The position numbers were made by a program, and so were the translations under genes. Under the pieces are notes generated by a model. It did no database searches and was not told the origin of the DNA. It saw only the letters and a program-made list of their open reading frames with translations. DNA of 64,000 nt from Acidobacteriota bacterium (GTDB lineage Bacteria > Acidobacteriota > Holophagae > Acanthopleuribacterales > Acanthopleuribacteraceae): contig JACJWC010000003.1 of NCBI GenBank assembly GCA_020637335.1, positions 1 through 64,000 of the forward strand, read 5' to 3'. Shown piece by piece: positions 53,292-61,300 of this stretch (positions are counted from its first letter, which is position 1; every line of letters begins with the position of its first letter).

Positions 53292-54508
53292 GTCAAACCC
53301 TGAAACTGTTTGAGGCCTATGGCATCGAATTAGAGTACATGATCGTGGATGCAAAAACCTTGAACATCCAGCCGATTGCCGATCGCATCATCGATGCCGT
53401 TGCCGGCGATTTCGTCAACGAGATTACCCAAGGCGCAACTTCCTGGAGTAACGAGCTGGCGCTGCACGTCATCGAAACCAAATTCACCAAACCCAGCTTG
53501 GATCTGCATGGCTATATCGAACATTTCCACCAGGACATCCGTCAAATCAACGAAATCCTGGCCCAGCACGGCGCCTGTCTCCTGCCGACCGCCATGCATC
53601 CGTGGATGGATCCGCACACGGAAACCCGCCTGTGGCCACACGAACTCAACGAAATCTACAATCAGTTCAACACCATTTTTAACTGTCAGGGCCATGGTTG
53701 GTCCAATTTGCAGAGCATGCATATCAACCTGCCATTTAGCAATGACGAGGAGTTTTACCAACTCCACCGCTCGATTCGCGCCATTATTCCCATCCTGCCG
53801 GCGCTAGCCGCCAGTTCACCCGTCGTGGAAGGCCAGGTAACCGGCAAGTGGGACAACCGTCTTTCCTATTACCAGAACAACTGTAAACGCATCCCACTCA
53901 TCAGTGGCCGCGTGGTACCCGAACCGATTCCCTCCATCGATAGTTACCATCAAACCATTTTGGAACCGATCTACAAGGCTATCCACCCCCTCGATCCCAA
54001 GGGTATCCTTGCCCATGAATGGCTGAATGCGCGCGGCGCGATTGCCCGTTTTGAACGCATGGCCATCGAGATCCGCGTCCTGGACATCCAAGAATGTCCC
54101 CGTGCCGATCTGGCCTATGCACATCTGATCATTGAAACCATCAAAGCGCTCGTGTCCGGCCATTTTGCACCCGCAACCGATTTGGATGCGCTTTCACAGG
54201 ACCAATTGGCCAACCTGTTCCAAAGTGCTTGGTCCATTGGACCCAATGCAGTCATTCAAGACGAACGTCTGGCCCAACAGTTTGGTGTTTCGGCAGGCAC
54301 TTCCTTGGGCGAGACATGGCAACACCTCAACCACAGCCTGATCCCTGCCGATTCCCCCTGGAAAAAGGATTTGGACAGCTTGATCCACGCGGGTTGTTTG
54401 AGTCAGCGCATCGTTAAAGCCTTGGGCCCTGAGCCCAATCATGCCGCGCTGCATCATGTCTATAGCCAGCTCGCCAACTGCCTGGCCAGCAATACGTTTT
54501 TCCTCTAA
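53288..54508 (+). CDS. GCS2-family glutamate-cysteine-ligase-like amidoligase
   Basis: 406 residues. YGIELEYMIVDAKTLNIQP, ELALHVIETKFTKP, LLPTAMHPWMDP and the HGWSNLQSMHINLPF segment are conserved in GCS2 (YbdK-type) ligases, which form a gamma-glutamyl amide with ATP. The ligase metal Glu residues are visible in ELEY and in ERMAIEIRVLD. Substrates of the many GCS2 relatives are not known. The start is TTG at 53288, overlapping the preceding stop as TTGA, with GAGGAG 8 bases upstream. It is the last gene of the cluster; a tRNA-Met follows. Together with the ATP-grasp enzyme it could build a glutamate-containing dipeptide or modify a protein end. Confidence 0.88.
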   Translation: MSQTLKLFEAYGIELEYMIVDAKTLNIQPIADRIIDAVAGDFVNEITQGATSWSNELALHVIETKFTKPSLDLHGYIEHFHQDIRQINEILAQHGACLLPTAMHPWMDPHTETRLWPHELNEIYNQFNTIFNCQGHGWSNLQSMHINLPFSNDEEFYQLHRSIRAIIPILPALAASSPVVEGQVTGKWDNRLSYYQNNCKRIPLISGRVVPEPIPSIDSYHQTILEPIYKAIHPLDPKGILAHEWLNARGAIARFERMAIEIRVLDIQECPRADLAYAHLIIETIKALVSGHFAPATDLDALSQDQLANLFQSAWSIGPNAVIQDERLAQQFGVSAGTSLGETWQHLNHSLIPADSPWKKDLDSLIHAGCLSQRIVKALGPEPNHAALHHVYSQLANCLASNTFFL

Positions 54509-54530
54509 ATGCAGATCCTTCAGGTTTCGC

Positions 54531-54560
54531 TTGCAGCTCGGCTCGGGGTTGTTGTAGACT
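54531..54560 (+). promoter_or_regulatory. Candidate promoter of tRNA-Met
   Basis: TTGCAG (54531-54536) and TAGACT (54555-54560) are separated by 18 bases, placing a start about seven bases before the mature tRNA 5' end at 54574. Confidence 0.4.
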
Positions 54561-54573
54561 TTCCGTCCTGCGT

Positions 54574-54649
54574 GGCTATGTAGCTCAGGGGTTAGAGCAC
54601 ACGGCTCATAACCGTGGTGTCCGGGGTTCAAATCCCTGCATAGCCACCA
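54574..54649 (+). tRNA. tRNA-Met (CAT)
   Basis: A complete cloverleaf: acceptor GGCTATG/CATAGCC, D-arm GCTCAGGGGTTAGAGC, anticodon arm CACGG-CTCATAA-CCGTG with anticodon CAT, T-arm CGGGG-TTCAAAT-CCCTG, discriminator A and encoded CCA. The first pair is G-C, not the mismatch of initiator tRNA, and the overall sequence is close to elongator tRNA-Met of other bacteria. A tRNA-Ile with lysidine at C34 cannot be fully excluded from the anticodon alone. Confidence 0.95.
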
Positions 54650-54710
54650 ATTAAATCCCACGCACCCGTCCTCCTTCGAATATGTTTTAATGATCGCTCA
54701 GGAGGCGTTC

Positions 54711-55256
54711 GTGCTGGAATGGTTGGGAATAGCGGCACTTTATGCTGGCTGTTTGGGCTTTATGGCCTGGTGGATTTTCCGACCCAAAAAAGGAGCGGTC
54801 GCCCAGACCAAACCCTCCCCACTTGATGACCATTTGGAAAGCGCGTTTCAACGCGCTACCCGAGCCCTGGAGCACGCTCAAAAAGAAAATTCGGGCCATT
54901 TGCTTGCCGATTGGCTTGGCAAGGTAAACGCAGCCTATCAGGAAGGTTTGAGCCTCCTCGCGCGCGCCAATAAATTGACGCCAGAGCCGCCCAGGTCCAA
55001 GGATCCCGCCGTGCGCGCTGCCTACGAGAAACAGCGGCGCCATCGCCAGGACCTGTTGGACCAAGTCCGTGCAGTGTGTAGCGCCTTGGAATTGACCGCC
55101 TTGGAAGCGCCGCTCTTTTTCGAAGCACAAGGCCGGCCCTCCACTACTGCCGCTCATGCCCTTCAAACCGCCATGCGCGCCGCCCAAAACCTTGAAACCA
55201 AGCTGGCAAATACGAAATCACGAAAAAACGAACAAGATCTTGAAACCAAAAATTAG
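54711..55256 (+). CDS. Single-pass membrane protein of unknown function
   Basis: 181 residues. An N-terminal anchor (LEWLGIAALYAGCLGFMAWW) is followed by a positively charged turn (FRPKK) and a cytoplasmic, mostly helical region rich in Ala, Glu and Lys (about 45-160). The start is GTG 54711, with AGGAGG five bases before it; an upstream ATG at 54690 overlaps that site less well. I recognise no family. The last 15 or so residues (TKSRKNEQDLETKN) are encoded by a repeat-like ACGAAATCACGAAAAAACGA stretch (55211-55236), so the natural end may have been replaced. Confidence 0.6.
   Translation: MLEWLGIAALYAGCLGFMAWWIFRPKKGAVAQTKPSPLDDHLESAFQRATRALEHAQKENSGHLLADWLGKVNAAYQEGLSLLARANKLTPEPPRSKDPAVRAAYEKQRRHRQDLLDQVRAVCSALELTALEAPLFFEAQGRPSTTAAHALQTAMRAAQNLETKLANTKSRKNEQDLETKN
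55211..55236. repeat. ACGAAATCACGAA-type repeat in a gene 3' end
   Basis: TACGAAATCACGAAAAAACG resembles the reverse strand of the CTTCGTG repeat at 1138-1200 and the ACCGAAATCACAGAAG unit at 17616-17650. It falls inside the last codons of the gene ending at 55256. Confidence 0.4.
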
Positions 55257-55532
55257 CGAATGCGTATAAATTAGGCAACAAAGAGATCATTTCCCCGCAG
55301 GAGGATTTGCCAAAAAGCCGCACAGATAATTTGCACGGGTCTAAACTTTACCTATTAACTATCCGTCTTCAACGTTTTGGCAAACATAAATCCTTATCCT
55401 TTTCGGTCATTTCACTTGTAACCATTTTTGTAGCTCACTTGAAATTCACAAGACAAGTGGGTCTTTAATCGGGTAAAGTACGGCCGATCATCCACAAGAA
55501 CGCATAACAAACTTCGCTCGAGGAGGCAGGTT
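55257..55532. other. Leader region of the flotillin/ATPase operon
   Basis: 276 bases, A+T rich, with no gene. TTGAAA (55439-55444) and TTTAAT (55464-55469) could form a sigma-70 promoter with a long 19-base spacer. A CACTTG...CAAGTG inverted pair overlaps this candidate. An orphan AGGAGG near 55301 has no start codon in range. Confidence 0.35.
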
Positions 55533-56186
55533 ATGGTCGAGTTACTCACTTTTGCCGTTCACCCCTACAACATCCTATTTACGGGCGTTTTGGCCATAAT
55601 CCTGCTCTACTGGCTCAGCGTCATTGTCGGTGTTTTGGATTTAAATGTTTTGGATATCGATGCAGACCTGGACACAGAGGTTGACCTGGATGCCGATCTG
55701 GATGTGGAAGGCGATGCAGATTTAGAAGCCGGTGGCGCGCTTCGCGGCCTCCTGCAGTTTTTGTTTGTCGGTGAAGTCCCGCTGACCTTGGTTTTGAGCG
55801 CCTTTTGCCTCGTACTCTGGATCGGCGTTGTCAGTACCAATTGGGCGCTTGGCACCAGCAGTTGGAAAATGGCGGCCCTCATCGTGCTACCCAATCTCCT
55901 GATCAGTTTCTTTGTTACCCGAATCGCCCTGATCCCGTTCCGCGCCCTGTTCCGCCGCTTAAACGCAGAGGACCAGCAGGTGAAAGACGTTTTGGGCCTG
56001 GAAGGCATCATGCTCAGCGCAGCAGACGATGTCCGGCTCGGCCAAATGGAAATTCAAGAAAAAAACTCGTTTTTACGCCTCAATGTATTGGCGGAATCCA
56101 ACCAACAATTAAAAAAAGGGCATCGGGTCCGAGTCATCCAAAAGCTCGATGCACATAGCTATCAAGTTGAAAAACTAGAAGAATAG
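55533..56186 (+). CDS. YqiJ/NfeD-like membrane protein with OB-fold
   Basis: 217 residues. A first membrane helix (about 12-36) is followed by an acidic tract of alternating Asp (LDIDADLDTEVDLDADLDVE), then two or three membrane helices (about 75-140) and a C-terminal beta-rich OB-like domain (about 150-217; GLEGIMLSAADDVRLGQMEI, then KKGHRVRVIQKLDAHSYQVE). This layout matches the family of E. coli YqiJ, partner of the flotillin YqiK, and more broadly NfeD proteins that accompany SPFH proteins. It probably binds the flotillin scaffold in the membrane. GAGGAGGCAGGTT precedes the ATG. The flotillin gene follows after 10 bases. Confidence 0.82.
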   Translation: MVELLTFAVHPYNILFTGVLAIILLYWLSVIVGVLDLNVLDIDADLDTEVDLDADLDVEGDADLEAGGALRGLLQFLFVGEVPLTLVLSAFCLVLWIGVVSTNWALGTSSWKMAALIVLPNLLISFFVTRIALIPFRALFRRLNAEDQQVKDVLGLEGIMLSAADDVRLGQMEIQEKNSFLRLNVLAESNQQLKKGHRVRVIQKLDAHSYQVEKLEE

Positions 56187-56196
56187 GAGAAACAAC

Positions 56197-58257
56197 ATGC
56201 CGCAAGCAATGTTCTTATTGGTTTTTGGAGCCCTGCTGCTGATGGCCTTGGGCCTAATGGCAATGTTAATCAAAAGTTACGTCAAGGTCGACCAAGGTAA
56301 AGCTCTCATAAGAAACGGTATGGGGGGCGCCAAGGTGTCTTTTTCAGGCTCATTTGTCTTTCCCATGATCCACAAAGCGGAACTCCTGGACCTGAGCGTC
56401 AAACGGGTCGAGATTCACCGGGTTGGCCGAGAAGGCCTGGTCTGCAAAGACAACATGCGGGCCGATATCAAAGTCGCCTTTTTCGTGCGGGTCAATAAAA
56501 CTGCCGAAGATTCGCTGAAAGTAGCCCAAAGTTTGGGCTGTGAGCGGGCTTCCAAACAACAAGCCCTGGTCGACCTATTCGATGCCAAGTTTTCCGAAGC
56601 ACTAAAAACCGTGGGGAAACAGTTTGATTTTGTCGAATTATACGAGGCGCGCGACCGCTTCAAAAGCGAGATCTTACAAATCATCGGCACCGATCTGAAC
56701 GGATTTGTGTTAGACGATTGCGCCATTGATTACCTGGAACAGACCAGCCTTGAGTACCTGAACCCGGACAACATCTTAGACTCCGAAGGCATCAAAAAGA
56801 TCGCTGCGTTGACCGCCCAACAAAAAATTCTGGCTAATCAGATTGAACGGGAACGCGAAAAAACCATGACCAAACAGGATGTTGAAGCCAAGGAAACCAT
56901 TCTGGAACTCAACCGCCAATTGGCCGAATCCGAAGCGCGCCAAAAACGCGAAGTGGAATCGATACAGGCGCGCGAACAGGCCGAGGCTGAAAAAATTGTC
57001 CAAGAGGAGCGACTCAAATCCGAACGGGCCCGCATTCAAACCGAAGAAGAACTCATGGTCGCGGAAGAGGTCAAAATGCGCCAAGTCATTGTGGCGCAAA
57101 AAAGTAAAGCGCGCACCGATGCTGTGGAAAGCGAACGGGTTGAAAAAGACCGCTTGTTGGAAGTCAATGAACGAGAACGCATTGTGGCTTTGGCCCAGTT
57201 TGAGAAAAACCGCGCCATTGAACAGGAACGCAAGAATATCCAGGACCTGATCCGCGAACGGGTAATGGTCGAAAAAGCAGTGGTAGAAGAGCAGGAACGC
57301 ATTAAGGACGTTCAGGCACAAGCCGCCGCGGATCGCGAAAAATCGGTGCAATTGACCCGCGCAGAAATGGAAGCGCAGGAAGCTCTTGTCCGCCAGGTCC
57401 GCAGCGCCGAAGCGGCCCGCCAAGCCTCGGAAATGCAGGCTGCCCAAAAATTGATCGAGGCTGATGCGGAATTTAATGCCGCGGCCAAACGGGCCGAGGC
57501 CATGAAAACACTGGCCGAAGCGCGCGCCGCCGAAGAAGCGACCCTTGGTTTAAGTGAAGCCCGCGTCATGGAAGCCAAAGCTTCCGCCATTGAAAAGGAA
57601 GGCACAGCCGAGGCCGTCATCATCAGCCGTAAAGCGGAAGCAGAAGCCCAACGCCTCACCGCCCTGGCCGAAGCCGAACAAAAACGCGGATTCGCCGAAG
57701 CGGAGGTCATGGCCAAGAAGTTCACAGCCGAAGCCAACGGCTTACGCGAGAAAGCTGAAAGCATGAAATTGCTGGATGGGGTCGGTAAAGAACACGAAGA
57801 ATTCAAACTCAAACTCAACAAAGAGAAGGAAGTCGAACTGGCGCACATCCACATCCAGGAACAAATTGCCGAGGCCCAGGCCCAAGTCATTTCCGAAGCC
57901 TTACGCCATTCCAAGATCGAAATTGTGGGCGGAGAAAACACCTTCTTCGACAAGATCACCAGCGGTATCAGCCACGGCCGGTTCTGGGACCGGGTCTTTG
58001 CCAATTCAGAGAACCTGACCCAAGTCAAAAAAGCGGTGCTGGACGGAAAACCCGGCCAGGTCGGCGCACGGATTCGCGGCCTGATTGGCCAATTGGGCCT
58101 GAATCCCGAGGAGATCAAGGATTTGAGCATGGCCCATCTTTTCCTGAAACTCTCAAAGGCCGAATTGGATGAAACCACTCAAACTCAGGTTTCGCGATTG
58201 CGAAAACTGGCAGACGCAAAGGGTTGGACCGATCTCCCCATCTCCAGCCTGCTCTAA
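56197..58257 (+). CDS. Flotillin (SPFH/Band 7 protein)
   Basis: 686 residues. An N-terminal anchor (LLVFGALLLMALGLMAMLIK) is followed by the SPFH domain (about 30-190; YVKVDQGKALIRNGMGGAKV, then GSFVFPMIHKAELLDLSVKR) and a very long Ala/Glu/Lys-rich coiled coil with EA repeats (about 205-580) typical of flotillins. A C-terminal region (about 600-686) ends TDLPISSLL. Flotillins form large oligomeric membrane scaffolds. The gene is 10 bases behind the YqiJ-like gene and, after a hairpin, 70 bases ahead of the giant ATPase, forming a three-gene unit seen in other bacteria. It is longer than E. coli YqiK. Confidence 0.93.
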   Translation: MPQAMFLLVFGALLLMALGLMAMLIKSYVKVDQGKALIRNGMGGAKVSFSGSFVFPMIHKAELLDLSVKRVEIHRVGREGLVCKDNMRADIKVAFFVRVNKTAEDSLKVAQSLGCERASKQQALVDLFDAKFSEALKTVGKQFDFVELYEARDRFKSEILQIIGTDLNGFVLDDCAIDYLEQTSLEYLNPDNILDSEGIKKIAALTAQQKILANQIEREREKTMTKQDVEAKETILELNRQLAESEARQKREVESIQAREQAEAEKIVQEERLKSERARIQTEEELMVAEEVKMRQVIVAQKSKARTDAVESERVEKDRLLEVNERERIVALAQFEKNRAIEQERKNIQDLIRERVMVEKAVVEEQERIKDVQAQAAADREKSVQLTRAEMEAQEALVRQVRSAEAARQASEMQAAQKLIEADAEFNAAAKRAEAMKTLAEARAAEEATLGLSEARVMEAKASAIEKEGTAEAVIISRKAEAEAQRLTALAEAEQKRGFAEAEVMAKKFTAEANGLREKAESMKLLDGVGKEHEEFKLKLNKEKEVELAHIHIQEQIAEAQAQVISEALRHSKIEIVGGENTFFDKITSGISHGRFWDRVFANSENLTQVKKAVLDGKPGQVGARIRGLIGQLGLNPEEIKDLSMAHLFLKLSKAELDETTQTQVSRLRKLADAKGWTDLPISSLL

Positions 58258-58265
58258 ACGGAATA

Positions 58266-58291
58266 GGGGTGGCCTGACCACCCCGCTTTTT
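58266..58291 (+). terminator. Intrinsic terminator/attenuator inside the operon
   Basis: GGGGTGG-CCTGA-CCACCCC (58266-58284), a perfect 7-bp stem, is followed by GC and five T. It lies just after the flotillin stop and 36 bases before the ATPase start. It may limit read-through so that the large ATPase is made in smaller amounts. Confidence 0.75.
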
Positions 58292-58327
58292 CAAATTTCG
58301 CCTGCTTAATTTTTGAAGGAGTTCATC

Positions 58328-61300
58328 ATGGCTGATTCCAAAGTGGCCCCGCTCGATGCCAGCACATTTGAAATTCTGCAAAACCGCTTGCGTGAACACT
58401 GTGAACGCCTGGACCAGGGCAGTTCAGCACTTAATGAACGGCGCAAAAAAGTTTATGGTTCGGTGCCTATGGCATTGCGGGCGACCGAAAGCCTGATCAC
58501 GGAGCACAATTGTGTTCCCGCTGATTTGGTGGCCATTCAGAACCACTTGATATTCGGTTTTAACGTGCGGATGGGCCTCAAAACCGAAACCTTGTTGGAG
58601 GATGTGTTCAGCGTATCCACTTGGATGGAGGATCGCCTGGAACCAGCCAGTCTCGACTTCATTGGCGACGGGCGTTTCCAGGCCGATTTCAAAAGCCTTT
58701 ACAAATACTACAAAGGCACGACCTTTTCCAAGTTTTCGATTATTGGCCCTTGCTTGTTCATGGTTTTCAGAGTCGGCCCTTCGGTTCAGGACATTAAAAC
58801 GTTTAAATGGGCAATCGAGGAAGAGCGGCTTGTCTATTTGGATAATCGCAGCGACCACGAATACACCTTTCCCAACCCCTTTGAATTCACTTGGTTAAAA
58901 ACCAGCCGAGATTGGCATCGCCGCGGGCCCCACCCGCATGTTTCGATCGAGGACCGCGTCTTTGTTGAAACGGTTGGTGGCGACCTCACCGTCAAAGTCG
59001 AAGACAATACCGAGGACGGTTCGGGCATTTATGCGGAGCCTGTGGAACACGCCGATCAGAGCCTTGACGATGCGGATATTTTCTACGCACGCGTAGGGCA
59101 CCTGATCCTCTTGAAAATTAGGCCATTTCAGGAAAAAGCCTTTCGTTATCTGATTTTCAACGAGAAATTGAAGACCGTTCATCGCGCAGATGGCATGGCC
59201 GACTGCTGTGTTCTGCTGCCCAGTGATGCCGGTTTGGTCTTCGCCAACGGTATGTATTTGTTAAGCGGCCAAGTGGTCCAATTCGAGACCCAGGTGGCGG
59301 GCCTGACTTTTGAGAAAAAAGTCAACGCACCCAACGGCGAAGACTTTTTGTACGTGTTTTATCAACGAAGCCAAGGCCTATATGTACTGATGGCCTACAA
59401 TGCCATTGAACAGTCTATGCGGCCCCCCATTTTGTGTCACGGCTACAGCGTTTTTCCGGATGGCTCACTCCTGTTCATGCGTGCCGATGAAGAGGCGCAA
59501 AAACACCATCACCTGCAGGTGTGGACGACGCCTTTTAGCAAACGGGTTGCCGCGGATCGCAGCCACAATGACGCATTTATTGAGAAAGTCGGCAATCGCG
59601 ACCTCGTGCGGGCCTTGGCCGAATGCCAAGAGCTCGTTCGGGTGGTTCGCGACGGTCAATTATATGCAAGTTACTTTGCCGACCTGACCAAGCGGGTCAA
59701 TTCCTGTCAGGAAACCTTTCATTGGCTGCGCGATCCCCAAGCCCAGGTGATCCAGGAACCGCTCAACCAGATCAAGTCGACCAGCCATGAAGCCATTGAG
59801 GCCTACGACAAGGTGCTCCAATACCAAAACGATGCTGAAAAAAGCCTCAAACAATTGGCCCTACAAGCACAGACCGCCTTGGACCAAGCCAAGCGGGCGC
59901 CATTTGCCCAACTCAGCGATTATCTCAAAGGACTTGCTGACCTGCGTCGTACACGCGGGTCATGCGAGACCTTACGCGAAAAGCCTTATCTGAACCTGGA
60001 AACACTTGAAAACTGGGCCGCGCAAGTTTCGGTCGGCATCCAAAACCTGTCCGAACATCTGGTCCAGTTCCTGCAAACCGACGCGGCCCTCTCACCTTTT
60101 GAAAAACAAATCGAATTAATGGACGGCCAAATCAGTGAGGTTCGGCGAACAGCCCAAAGCAAACCGATTGAAGCGGACATCCGCCAAACCTCTCATGACC
60201 TGGAACTGTTGCTGGATGTGCTGAACGGCCTGCCGTTTGGGGATCCCGTCCAGATCAGTGCCATTCTCGACCGTTTGAGTGCGCTATTTCGCAAAACCAA
60301 CCAGACTCAGGCCAAGCTAAACAAGCTGACCAAACAGCTGGGCGAAGCTGAAAACGAACAGGCCTTCATCGCCCAAATCAATTTGCTGCAACAAAATCAG
60401 GCGCACCTCCTCGACCTTTCCGAGGACAGGCCGAGTTGTGAGGCTAATCTCAATAAGTTGTTGTTGCAAATGGAAGAAATGGAAGCGCGCTTTGCCGAAC
60501 AGGAACGCTTTTTACTGCAACTGGCCGACCTGCGTTACGACATCTCCAGCGCATTTGAAAACAAAATGCAGCAACTGGATAACCAGCGCCTGAAAAGAGT
60601 CAACAATTTAGAAAAGGCCACGTTGCGGGTTTTGGAGGGTATCCGCAAACGTGCCGAGCAATTCCAAAGCGAAGCTGAACTCCAAACCTTCTTCGGATCG
60701 GATTTAATGATCGAAAAGGTCCGCAGCAGCAGCCAACAACTGGTGGCATGGGGCGAGACAAGTCGGGCCGAAAGCCTGCTTTCGCAGCTTAAAGCCGCAC
60801 AGTCTGAAGCCTTGCGCCAAATGCGCGACCGCTCGGACCTGTTCGCTTCAGAAAACACCATTCAATTGGGTCGACACCGCTTTGCCGTTCAAAGTCGCAG
60901 CCTGGACGCCAATCTGGTCCTGCGCGATGGAAGTTGGGGCCTCCAACTCTCAGGCAGTCAATACTTTGAGCCAGTTGATGCCGGCCGGCTCGAACCTTAT
61001 CGCGAAGTTTGGTTATGGAACAGCGCCGTCGATAATCCGGTCGTGGATGCGGGCAGCATTTTGGCTTTCACCCTGTGGCAGGAACAAAAACTTAACCCGG
61101 ACGCGCCATTGGCCTTTGCTTCACCAGAGGAAGGATTGGTTTGGGTACAGGAACGTTTAAACCAACTGCGCGAGCCCGGCTACATCAAGGGTGTTCACGA
61201 CATCGACGCAGCCCGCATCCTGGAACAGTTGCGACAAAAAAGTGGTTCGTTGGGCATTTTGCGCTACAGCACGTATTCGCGCGGGAAAGCGCGTCTGATC

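Noticed and set aside
50002..54508. Ribosomally made peptide precursor gene for the C39-like peptidase
   Set aside because: I looked for a small open frame with a double-glycine leader in the gaps of the cluster and saw none; the gaps are only a few bases long.
54574..54649. Initiator tRNA-fMet
   Set aside because: The first acceptor pair is G-C and the sequence is closer to elongator tRNA-Met; initiator tRNAs have a mismatch there.
55332..55470. A short TTG-initiated frame in the leader of the flotillin operon
   Set aside because: The nearest AGGAGG is about 27 bases away and the product resembles nothing; it spans the likely promoter.
57312..58178. A 288-codon open frame on the minus strand
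   Set aside because: Antisense to the coiled-coil part of flotillin; its Ser/Ala-rich composition is the shadow of EA-repeat codons.
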